From Kolteria novifilia (GTDB taxonomy: Bacteria > Planctomycetota > Planctomycetia > Kolteriales > Kolteriaceae): a DNA stretch of 64,000 nucleotides. Shown in pieces: positions 57,272-64,000 of the stretch. Every line of letters starts with the position of its first letter. Position 1 is the first letter of the stretch. Where the stretch lies: the NCBI GenBank assembly GCA_007748055.1, contig CP036279.1, positions 3,596,001-3,660,000 on the forward strand, given 5' to 3'. Below the pieces are notes generated by a model that saw only the letters and a list, made by a program, of their open reading frames with translations, was not told the origin of the DNA and searched no databases. The position numbers and the translations under genes were made by a program.

Positions 57272-58078
57272 TCAATCCTTCATGGCCTCGATGTACCGCT
57301 CGGCGGATCGCACCATCGCGGTCTTGCCGTGGCGGTCGACCACGCGGTCCCACCAGGCACCATAGATCCGATCGAACTCGTATGGTTCGAGGGCGGTGAT
57401 CACGCGCTCGACGTGGCTCGCGGGGAGCGGGATGTAGTTGGGAAAGGAGTACATGAAACTGACCCAACGACGATCGGCGACGACTTGCAGGATGTCGCCC
57501 GCCAGCACCGCCCCACGCTGCTCGGCACCATCGCGCCAGTGCAAGACGGTTCCGCCCGCAAAATGCCCGCCGCAGTTGACTAGCGTCAGACCGGAACCGA
57601 TCTTCTTGTGCGTCCCTTCCCAGTAGTCGATCAGCGGATCGGGGCGCATCACCCACTTCCGGTCGTTGGCGTGAAGCAGGATCGGAGCCTCGAAGGCGCG
57701 GGCGCACTCGACCATCCCCGTGTAGTAGTGGGGATGCGAGATGGCGATCAGGGAGATTCCTCCCAGGCCATGAATCATCGCGATCATCGCCTCATCCCAC
57801 AGCGGGATGCAGTCCCAGAGGACGTTGCCATCGGGATGACAGACGAGTAAGGCCCGCTGCCCGATCGCGAAGCTCGGTTCCATGCCGATTCCGACCAGAC
57901 GCGGCTCCTCAAGCCGGACGCTGGTGCGATGACTTCGTCGAAGCTCGGCCAGCGTGGTCCAGCGTTGCCCCTCCCAGCCGACGAATTGGCGTTCGTCCGT
58001 GCAGATGGCGCATGATTCCGGCGGCGCCGCGGACTCGGCGAATTGTGCTCCGCAAGTGACGCAGATGAAGTGGGGCAT
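57272..58078 (-). CDS. MBL-fold metallohydrolase-like protein with rubredoxin-like zinc knuckle
   Basis: 268 aa. The N-terminus has two Cys pairs (FICVTCGAQF and CAICTDERQ), a rubredoxin-like knuckle. The MBL domain follows: VLWDCIPLWDEAMIAMIHGL, then SHPHYYTGMVECARAF. The canonical HxHxDH motif is reduced to SHPHYYTG, so the second metal site is probably absent. A later GGHFAGGTVLHW and LAGDILQVV fit the MBL fold. It may be a pseudoenzyme or bind one metal. The next gene (DUF1499) is coupled. Confidence 0.8.
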   Translation of the reverse strand: MPHFICVTCGAQFAESAAPPESCAICTDERQFVGWEGQRWTTLAELRRSHRTSVRLEEPRLVGIGMEPSFAIGQRALLVCHPDGNVLWDCIPLWDEAMIAMIHGLGGISLIAISHPHYYTGMVECARAFEAPILLHANDRKWVMRPDPLIDYWEGTHKKIGSGLTLVNCGGHFAGGTVLHWRDGAEQRGAVLAGDILQVVADRRWVSFMYSFPNYIPLPASHVERVITALEPYEFDRIYGAWWDRVVDRHGKTAMVRSAERYIEAMKD

Positions 58079-58226
58079 GGCGTTCTCCGATGGGTGGACT
58101 AGGGATGCCCTGCACCGTCAAGTATACGCGCCGGGAGCGGGAGGATGCAGCAAGTCGATGCCGAAGGCATTGAACGGGTACGGACGGGGTTACGTGAAGT
58201 GTACCCAACCACCGCCGCTTCCAACT

Positions 58227-58415
58227 GGGAGAGGACGTTCAATACTCCCCTCTCCCGTCGGGAGAGAACGTTCAATATTCCCCTCTCCCGTTGGGAGAGG
58301 ACGTTCAATATTCCCCTCTCCCGTCGGGAGAGGACGTTCAATATTCCCCTCTCCCGTCGGGAGAGAACGTTCAATATTCCCCTCTCCCGTTGGGAGAGGG
58401 GTTAGGGGTGAGGGG
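58227..58415. repeat. Tandem array of five 33-bp hairpin units
   Basis: Units begin GGGAGAG(G/A)ACGTTCAATA and contain CCCCTCTCCCG(T)(C/T) before the next GGGAGAG (58227, 58260, 58293, 58326, 58359). The stem is the same CTCTCCC/GGGAGAG as in the array at 28911-29141 and the period is again 33, but the linker differs. Both arrays exit through GGGAGAGGGGTTAGGGGTGA. Confidence 0.9.
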
Positions 58416-58550
58416 TACTCTTCCGAGAAGTGACTGAATCATGGTGGGAGAACCCTTCACTCCCTCACCCGGCTCGCTTCGCTCGCCGAATTCTCCCCGA
58501 GATGAAGTGAAGAGGCTCGTTCGTAATCAGCCGAATGATAGGATCTTCCC

Positions 58551-58633
58551 GCATGCCCACGACGAGCGTGGGCATGACACCCAGCATTTCGCGGGGCACA
58601 AAATCGCACTTGATGACAAGCAGCCAGGGGTAC
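58551..58633. repeat. REP-type doublet
   Basis: GCATGCCCACGACGAGCGTG then GGCATGACACCC, and about 35 bp later TGACAAGCAGCCAGGGGTAC. It lies between the 33-bp array and nuoD. The rest of the gap 58416-58692 has no gene. Confidence 0.65.
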
Positions 58634-58692
58634 CTGAATGACGCAGCTTGATCAGTTCATCCTCGGTCAACTCGGCGACAACCCAACCGCGA

Positions 58693-59862
58693 CTAACGGT
58701 CGATTTCGCCCATGACGATATCGAGGCTGCCGACGATGGCCGAGAGGTCGGCGATGAGGACGCCGGGGGCCAAGGCGCCGGTGACCGAGAGATTGCAGAA
58801 GCTCGAGGACTTCGCGCGACATCGAAGTGGCTTGGGATCGTCCTGGCCGACGACGTGAAAACCCATCGCCCCGCGCGGACACTCGGTCTCGACGTAGACC
58901 TCGCCAACGGGCACCTTGAGGGCTCGCGGCAGATCGGCGCGGTGGCTTCCCTCGGCCGTGACGTAGGCCTTGGCGGCTTGGCGAACGAGGCTCACGCTCT
59001 GGACCACCTCACGCATCCGGACGTAGTAGCGGTTCCAGCAGTCCCCGACGACAGTCTCCTCGGGAGCGTCGTCGAAAGGCGCGACCTCGACCTCCCACTT
59101 GAACTCGTCATAGGGGAGATATGGCCGGCTAACGCGAAGGTCGTCATTGACGCCGCTGCCCCGGAGCACCGGTCCGCTACAGCCGTACGATTTGGCCATC
59201 TCCGGCGAGATGACGCCGATGTTCGCGGTCCGCTTGATGAAGATGTGGTTGCGTGTCAGGAGCGTGTGATACTCCTCGATTCGCGGCTCGAAGTAATCGA
59301 GAAACGCGAGACACTTGTCGAGCCAGCCATCGGGCAAGTCGTCGTGAGCGCCCCCGACGGTGATGTAGCTGTAGGTCAACCGAGCGCCGCAGACCTCCTC
59401 GAAGAGATCGAGGATCTTTTCACGTTCGCGGAAGGCGTAGAGAAACGGGCTGAAGGTGCCGAGGTCGAGCCCGTACGTGCCCATGCCGACCAAGTGGCTG
59501 GCGATCCGGTTCATCTCGGCAATAATGATTCGCAGGTATTGGGCCTTGGGCGGGATCTCGGTTCCCATCAGCTTCTCGGCCGCGACCGCGAACCCCAGAT
59601 TCATGTTCATGCCCGAGAGGTAGTCCATCCGGTCGGTGTACGGGATGTACTCGATGGTCGAGAGGTTCTCGCCGATCTTCTCCGCACAGCGGTGCAAGTA
59701 GCCGATGTGGGGAACCGCGTCGATGACGACTTCGCCGTCGGTGCGAAGAACGAGTCGCAACACGCCGTGCGTTGATGGGTGCTGCGGTCCCATGTTGATC
59801 AGGAGTTCGTCGGTACGAACATCGAACTCGACGTCCGCGGGATCTTCGATCGTGTACGACAT
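58693..59862 (-). CDS. nuoD: NADH-quinone oxidoreductase subunit D
   Basis: 389 aa, full length. Landmarks are LLINMGPQHPSTHGVLRLVL (the quinone-site region), PHIGYLHRCAEKIGENLSTI, YTDRMDYLSGMNMNLGFAVA and the C-terminal APGVLIADLSAIVGSLDIVM. Subunit D is the 49-kDa quinone-site subunit of complex I, on the cytoplasmic arm next to NuoB. It is last in the visible cluster, 59 bp after nuoC. The start is direct (MSYTIEDPADVEFDV). Confidence 0.95.
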   Translation of the reverse strand: MSYTIEDPADVEFDVRTDELLINMGPQHPSTHGVLRLVLRTDGEVVIDAVPHIGYLHRCAEKIGENLSTIEYIPYTDRMDYLSGMNMNLGFAVAAEKLMGTEIPPKAQYLRIIIAEMNRIASHLVGMGTYGLDLGTFSPFLYAFREREKILDLFEEVCGARLTYSYITVGGAHDDLPDGWLDKCLAFLDYFEPRIEEYHTLLTRNHIFIKRTANIGVISPEMAKSYGCSGPVLRGSGVNDDLRVSRPYLPYDEFKWEVEVAPFDDAPEETVVGDCWNRYYVRMREVVQSVSLVRQAAKAYVTAEGSHRADLPRALKVPVGEVYVETECPRGAMGFHVVGQDDPKPLRCRAKSSSFCNLSVTGALAPGVLIADLSAIVGSLDIVMGEIDR

Positions 59863-59921
59863 CGGCGACTATTTCCGTTGGCGGCTCGGTGCGTGGGCTT
59901 GTTCGTTCGGGCCTGACCCGA

Positions 59922-60452
59922 TTACTGACAGCGAATCCCGTGGTACTCGAGCGGGAACTCGTAATCCTTGCGAAGCGGGTGCCCGACCCAATCCTCGGGG
60001 CAGAGGATCCGGCGAAGGTTCGGGTGACCGGTGAACCGAACCCCCATCAGGTCGAAGATCTCCCGCTCGTGCCAGTCGGCGATCGCCCAGACGTGGGAGA
60101 CCGTCGGGCACTCGGGCAACTCACCCTCGACATCGCCCTTCCAGCGCGGCAAGAGAACCTTGAGCACGAGGTCGTGGCCGTGGGGGTAGCTGTGCAGGTG
60201 GTAGACGATCTCCAGCCGGGGCTCGATCTCGAGTTTTTTGGCCTTGCGGGCGTCGGTGATCAAGTAGTCGACGGCGCTTTGGTTGCGGAGATAGTCGAAC
60301 AGGAGCTGCTCGTCGTCGCGGCAGAATTGGGCGACGTCGGCGATCGCCTCGGGAGCGATCTCGACCCAGGGGTCCATCGCTTCGACGTTCTTACCGGTGA
60401 TCGCGTCACCGAACTCCTCGGACAGACAATTGGCGATCTCGTCGGCGTTCAC
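59922..60452 (-). CDS. nuoC: NADH-quinone oxidoreductase subunit C
   Basis: 176 aa. The complex I 30-kDa signature is present: [20 protein letters not shown] then [20 protein letters not shown] and [10 protein letters not shown]. Its ATG overlaps the nuoB stop by four bases (ATGA), so the two are coupled. NuoC is separate from NuoD here, unlike the fused NuoCD of enterobacteria. It is part of the hydrophilic arm. Confidence 0.95.
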   Translation of the reverse strand: MNADEIANCLSEEFGDAITGKNVEAMDPWVEIAPEAIADVAQFCRDDEQLLFDYLRNQSAVDYLITDARKAKKLEIEPRLEIVYHLHSYPHGHDLVLKVLLPRWKGDVEGELPECPTVSHVWAIADWHEREIFDLMGVRFTGHPNLRRILCPEDWVGHPLRKDYEFPLEYHGIRCQ

Positions 60453-61024
60453 GCTCCACTCCTGACGTTGTTCATGTTGATCTGAACGACCGAGGGCGCC
60501 GGGTGACCAGAGTGGTGCGGCATCGGAAGCTCGTTTTCAGCCCCCTTGGCGATCCGCTCTCCGCGAACCTTGTCCTGGATCCGCATCACCCCCTCAATGA
60601 GGGCCTCCGGACGGGGAGGACATCCCGGGACGTAGACGTCGACGGGAACGACCAAGTCGACCCCCTTGACGACGTGGTAGCCGTGAATGAAGTACGGGCC
60701 ACCGCCGCAGGTGCACGCCCCCATCGCGATCACATACTTAGGATCGGGCATCTGGTTGTAGAGACGGCGGATGCGGCTGGCCATCTTAAAGGTCACCGTG
60801 CCGGCGACGATCATCAGGTCGGACTGGCGGGGCGTCGCCCGGAAGGCGCCGGCACCGAACCGATCCAAGTCGAATCGGCTCGCCCCGGTCGCCATCATCT
60901 CGATCGCGCAACAGGCCAGCCCGAAGGTCATCGGCCACAGGCTCGACTCGCGGGCCCAGTTCAGGGCTTGTTCGAGGGTGGTGGTGACCACGCCCTCTTC
61001 CATCTTCTGGTCGATCCACGCCAT
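60449..61024 (-). CDS. nuoB: NADH-quinone oxidoreductase subunit B
   Basis: 191 aa from ATG 61024 ([20 protein letters not shown]), with GAGGAA nine bases upstream; an in-frame ATG at 61060 would add twelve residues. The cluster N2 cysteines are in [19 protein letters not shown] and [12 protein letters not shown], as in the 20-kDa subunit. The neighbours are nuoA upstream (204-bp gap with REP sites) and nuoC downstream (overlap). The tail [15 protein letters not shown] is longer than usual. Confidence 0.95.
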   Translation of the reverse strand: MAWIDQKMEEGVVTTTLEQALNWARESSLWPMTFGLACCAIEMMATGASRFDLDRFGAGAFRATPRQSDLMIVAGTVTFKMASRIRRLYNQMPDPKYVIAMGACTCGGGPYFIHGYHVVKGVDLVVPVDVYVPGCPPRPEALIEGVMRIQDKVRGERIAKGAENELPMPHHSGHPAPSVVQINMNNVRSGA

Positions 61025-61149
61025 CGGCTTCGGTTCCTCGTCGAAAGATCGAATGGGCATCCGCAAGGATGCCTCTTAATTACTGTAGCGTTTCCCACGT
61101 ATCGCCTGCGCGAAGGGAACGTCGTGCACGTACCTGAATGACCGGCGTC

Positions 61150-61211
61150 TCTCACATGCCCGCGCGAGCGTGAGACTCATTTGGCATGCCCACGCGAGCG
61201 TGGAGCATGGC
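61150..61211. repeat. REP-type palindromes between nuoA and nuoB
   Basis: CATGCCCGCGCGAGCGTGAG and GGCATGCCCACGCGAGCGTG lie side by side in the 204-bp nuoA-nuoB gap. They belong to the CATGCCCACG...CGTGGGCATG family. A hairpin here could lower transcription of nuoBCD or stabilise upstream mRNA. Confidence 0.6.
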
Positions 61212-61228
61212 GCACTGGATGCTCAGAA

Positions 61229-61810
61229 CTAGACGCTGAGCGACGGACTCTTCGTTCCGCTGGGGGGCCCATCGCCGGCGGCCGTCTTCACGGCCCGTTC
61301 TCGCGCCATCGCCCGAACCCAATCGAGATCCCCTCGCTTCCAGACATAAGCGAACCCGACCAGCACCACGCCGAAGAAGACCAGCAGGTCCATCAGGGCG
61401 ACCCGCTGCAGGAAGCCTGCGGCGTCGGCCGCGACCGGGGTGACCGCCTCGACATCGGCTTCTCCCAACAGTGCGGCGCTGACGTGCTGACGTTGCCCCT
61501 CGCTCAGGGTCGACTTCGCCAGGGTCGTCGCTTTGCCGAACACGACGGCCCAGGGGAAAAAGAAGGCGATCTCGACATCAAAGACGATAAAAAGCAGCGC
61601 CACGACGTAAAAGCGAATGTCGAACTGGGCGTCGCTACCACCGATGGTCGGCTCGCCACACTCGTAGATGTCCCCCTTCTCTTTCGAGGGATTGTGGGGG
61701 CGGAGGAACCAACCGAGCAGCAGCGGCGCCAAGAGCATCCCGATCGCGACGGCGGCGAATAGAAACAGAGCGCCGGTGAACAACACGGGACGAAAACTGA
61801 AGTAGTCCAT
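61229..61810 (-). CDS. nuoA: NADH-quinone oxidoreductase subunit A (extended)
   Basis: 193 aa, against about 120-150 for typical NuoA. The core is present: membrane helix 1 (FAAVAIGMLLAPLLLGWFL), the loop KEKGDIYECGEPTIGGSDAQ, helix 2 (VVALLFIVFDVEIAFFFPWA) and helix 3 (LMDLLVFFGVVLVGFAYVWK). The extra length is an insert of about 35 residues between helices 2 and 3 (TLSEGQRQHVSAALLGEADV onward) and a polar C-terminal tail. The gene starts 12 bp after the DUF2203 gene. Confidence 0.95.
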   Translation of the reverse strand: MDYFSFRPVLFTGALFLFAAVAIGMLLAPLLLGWFLRPHNPSKEKGDIYECGEPTIGGSDAQFDIRFYVVALLFIVFDVEIAFFFPWAVVFGKATTLAKSTLSEGQRQHVSAALLGEADVEAVTPVAADAAGFLQRVALMDLLVFFGVVLVGFAYVWKRGDLDWVRAMARERAVKTAAGDGPPSGTKSPSLSV

Positions 61811-61822
61811 GCGAAGTCGCTC

Positions 61823-62296
61823 TCAGTCTTGGTTCGGTCCGGCCGTCGGTTCGGCGGCGACGGTGGAAGAGGATTCGGGATCATCGGTCCAGAGAGGCTG
61901 CCGTCCGCGGAAACCAGCCTCGATTTCATGCCAGTAGCGTATTTGGCTCTCGCCCAATTTCCAGCAAAGAAAGACGACCCGGCCCTCGTGTTCGCAGGGG
62001 AAATCGAGCAGCCCGTCGGCCTCGCCTTTGAGCAGAACCCCGAGTTCGTCGAGTTCCTCGGCATATTCGGCGACGCGGGCCTGCTTCATCTCGAGGCGAC
62101 GCTTGACGTCGTCGAGTTCCTCGCGGTGCCCTTCGGTGAGTGTTTCGGGATCGATGGAGAGGATGTCCTTGCACGCCTCGTAGTCGGTGACGAGGTCGCG
62201 ATAGGCGCCGGAGACGTCTTCGGCGATGCGCCGCACCAGCGGCAGCATCTTGTTGGCTTGCTCGGGCGTAAAGAGTCTCTTGGGAACGTAGTCCAC
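61823..62296 (-). CDS. DUF2203 domain-containing protein
   Basis: 157 aa, cytoplasmic. The DUF2203 pattern is clear: RLFTPEQANKMLPLVRRIAE at the N-terminus, a helical middle (EELDDVKRRLEMKQARVAEY) and DELGVLLKGEADGLLDFPCE then VFLCWKLGESQIRYWHEIEA. Function unknown. Its position between nuoI and nuoA, with a 12-bp gap to nuoA, suggests co-expression with complex I. I know of no established complex I role for the family. Confidence 0.9.
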   Translation of the reverse strand: MDYVPKRLFTPEQANKMLPLVRRIAEDVSGAYRDLVTDYEACKDILSIDPETLTEGHREELDDVKRRLEMKQARVAEYAEELDELGVLLKGEADGLLDFPCEHEGRVVFLCWKLGESQIRYWHEIEAGFRGRQPLWTDDPESSSTVAAEPTAGPNQD

Positions 62297-62351
62297 GGTG
62301 TCTTTCTGTTGCGTTGACTGGAACCAAATGTCCCGAAGTCGGCGCCGCCGT

Positions 62352-62954
62352 TCAGCCCTCGGTCGCCTCCGCGGCAGGTTTGGGCGCGGCTTTCTTTTTC
62401 GGTGCCGGCTTCTTCTTCGCTTCGACTGGCTCGGGAGGCTTGACCCAAACCGGCTCGGTGATGACTTTGGACTCGATCACCGCGGTCGGATTGAGGGTCG
62501 CTTGTCCCCAAGCGATCTCGAGCGGGAGCTTCGCGTAATCGACGACGCATCCGTCCCGACTGTAACAGCTCAAGTCGTGATTCGAGCCCATGAAAATGCA
62601 CTCCACGGGGCAAGGATCGACGCAGAGCGAGCAAAACATGCACTTGGTGTAGTCGATCATGAACCCGTTGACGCGGAAGCCCTTCCCCGTCGGGTTCTTT
62701 TCCTTGTGAATATAGATGCAGTCGACGGGGCAGGCCTTCGCGCACTGGTCACAGCCGATGCACGTGGTCAGGTCGAAGCGGTGAAAGCCCCGGTAGCGTG
62801 GCGAGACGGCGACCGGAAGCTCGGGATACTCGAACTTCTCGGTAAACGTCCGACGCTTGGGATCAAAGGTCCGGAAGAAATAGCTGATCGTGACCAGCAT
62901 GCCTTTGGCGACAGTCTCAACCGTCGTGTAGACATTTCGGAACCATTCTCGCAT
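62352..62954 (-). CDS. nuoI: NADH-quinone oxidoreductase subunit I
   Basis: 200 aa from ATG 62954 (MREWFRNVYTTVETVAKGML). Two 4Fe-4S motifs are CIGCDQCAKACPVDC and CMFCSLCVDPCPVEC, carrying clusters N6a and N6b of the hydrophilic arm. The C-terminal 40 residues are Ala/Lys/Pro-rich (KKKPAPKKKAAPKPAAEATE) and not part of the conserved subunit. It is the first gene of the visible cluster and is separated from its usual nuoH/nuoJ neighbours. Confidence 0.95.
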   Translation of the reverse strand: MREWFRNVYTTVETVAKGMLVTISYFFRTFDPKRRTFTEKFEYPELPVAVSPRYRGFHRFDLTTCIGCDQCAKACPVDCIYIHKEKNPTGKGFRVNGFMIDYTKCMFCSLCVDPCPVECIFMGSNHDLSCYSRDGCVVDYAKLPLEIAWGQATLNPTAVIESKVITEPVWVKPPEPVEAKKKPAPKKKAAPKPAAEATEG

Positions 62955-63093
62955 GGATCGACCCGCTCTCGTCTGATGCCCCAATCAGAGTGACAGCCTG
63001 GTGCGCTGCCCGTTCGCCCGGCATTATAGCTGGACGACACGGCCTGCGGAAAGGCGCTGTTTTGGGTTTTGTGGAAGGAATGTCGGAGACCCC

Positions 63094-63915
63094 CTAGCGG
63101 AGCAACCGCTGGATGTCTTTCACCAGCGATTGGCCGCTCTGGAGGTACGCGGGAACGTCCTGAAGTTGTTCCGTTTTGGTTAGGATCGAGGAGATTTCTG
63201 ACGGAACCGGGAGCTTTTGTGGCTTCTTCGGGTCCGTTTTCGGGTCACTTCTGTCCGAAACCGCGCTCAATTGGCGGCTCCGCGCCGTCGCCCAGCGACG
63301 GACCTCGTCGATCGTCTCATCCGAGGGAAAGAGCAGCGCCGCGTGAGCGATCCCCGTCAGCAGATCGTCGGCCCGCTTCGTTTCGCCTCGTTGGAGGAGT
63401 TCCCTGGCCCGAACGACCGCGGCCGACAAATGAGCCCTCGCCCGATCTTCCGCGGAGCCCTCGTGGTCGGAACTGGCCTGTCTTTGGAGAGTCGCGACGA
63501 ACTCCCTGATGCCGACATGATCGGACCACAGCGTCCGCGCTTCGCGAGCCAACTTCAGCGCCGCAGCGGTCTGGCCCTGCTGGGCCTTCGCTTTGGCTTG
63601 ATCGAATAGGAGTAGGGCATCCTGGTGATCGAGGGCGTGGCGCTCGGCCTCCTCGGCGACGAGTTTGCCGATGATCGCCCCGGTCTCCAGCGACCCACCC
63701 GCCAAGTGCGGCACCGTTGGTTTCGGGCGCTCGTTGGCCACCGAGCGGATGATTGCCTGCGTCTTCGCCATCAACTCCGGAGACGGCCCCTCGGGCGCCG
63801 TGGGTGGCGAGCTTCCGCCCTTCTCGGCCGATTCCTCGGCGGTTGCTTGCAGGCAGCCGAGGGCGAGCGAGCAGATCATCGCTGGAATCGCCGCGAGAAC
63901 GGGGAAACGGCTCAT
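63094..63915 (-). CDS. Putative lipoprotein with TPR-like helices
   Basis: 273 aa from ATG 63915; the frame is open to 63957. The signal peptide ends in a lipobox-like LALGC (about residue 21). The rest is Ala/Gln-rich helix: ALLLFDQAKAKAQQGQTAAA then LKLAREARTLWSDHVGIREF, suggestive of TPR pairs, then LSAAVVRARELLQRGETKRA. The C-terminus is charged. I do not recognise the family. It stands upstream of nuoI on the same strand, separated by 140 bp. Confidence 0.6.
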   Translation of the reverse strand: MSRFPVLAAIPAMICSLALGCLQATAEESAEKGGSSPPTAPEGPSPELMAKTQAIIRSVANERPKPTVPHLAGGSLETGAIIGKLVAEEAERHALDHQDALLLFDQAKAKAQQGQTAAALKLAREARTLWSDHVGIREFVATLQRQASSDHEGSAEDRARAHLSAAVVRARELLQRGETKRADDLLTGIAHAALLFPSDETIDEVRRWATARSRQLSAVSDRSDPKTDPKKPQKLPVPSEISSILTKTEQLQDVPAYLQSGQSLVKDIQRLLR

Positions 63916-64000
63916 CGTGATCGCGGATCCGGAGCGTGTTTCAGTGACCACCATCATGATCCCTCAGGGTGCTCTTGCCTCTTCCGTCTTCCCTATTGTA

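Noticed and set aside
1-64000. rRNA and tRNA genes
   Set aside because: No stretch resembling rRNA or a tRNA cloverleaf was noticed by eye; a tRNAscan or Infernal run would be decisive.

Overview
The window looks like a chromosomal segment of a high-GC (about 60-63%) planctomycete. The evidence is the gene mix: three formylglycine-type sulfatases, a PVC-type dehydrogenase with cytochrome c, Tat-exported sugar oxidoreductase/isomerase genes, a DUF1207 protein, a DUF1559-like pseudopilin and an ECF sigma factor next to a receptor Ser/Thr kinase. I cannot name a genus. There are no rRNA or tRNA genes, no CRISPR array and no prophage.

Layout. 0-1.5 kb: imuB (runs off the left edge) and imuA, SOS mutagenesis genes behind a candidate LexA operator. 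2-7 kb: secreted PRC-barrel protein, membrane-anchored methyltransferase, orphan ABC ATPase, NAD-dependent epimerase-like protein. 7-20.7 kb: sulfatase, HEAT-repeat protein, an rbsBAC-like sugar ABC transporter, a beta-helix-like protein, two more sulfatases and an MFS transporter; this suggests sulfated-polysaccharide use. 21-25 kb: a lower-GC island with a P-loop ATPase gene cut by an ISL3-family insertion sequence with an 8-bp target duplication. 25-31 kb: DUF1207 protein, glycosyltransferase, Nudix hydrolase, MutS2 without an Smr domain. 31.4-34.1 kb: four near-identical tandem units of about 635 bp. 34-40 kb: amino-sugar/sugar-derivative genes on the minus strand (pyruvyl transferase family, PIG-L deacetylase, NagB-like protein, TIM-barrel isomerase, Gfo/Idh/MocA oxidoreductase). 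40-42.4 kb: a repeat hub around a REP-associated tyrosine transposase (RAYT). 42.4-47.3 kb: cupredoxin/cytochrome c protein and SGNH/PVC-dehydrogenase protein. 47.7-56.7 kb: calcium-binding-repeat protein, a highly charged secreted protein, then an ECF sigma / kinase / pseudopilin / helical exported protein operon. 56.7-58 kb: DUF1499 and MBL-fold proteins. 58.7-63 kb: complex I genes in the order nuoI, DUF2203, nuoA, nuoB, nuoC, nuoD (minus strand). 63-64 kb: a lipoprotein.

The most unusual content is the repeats. The large array at 31.4-34.1 kb contains a module whose halves match the left and right flanks of the RAYT gene at 41.2 kb, with the gene replaced by a few bases. It therefore reads as a non-autonomous RAYT derivative that was amplified in tandem. 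A second family, about 158 bp with 12-bp inverted ends, occurs as two full copies and two damaged ones. Further palindromic REP-type families, two 33-bp hairpin arrays, a 21-bp array, a 58-bp array and a 95-bp array fill most intergenic space.
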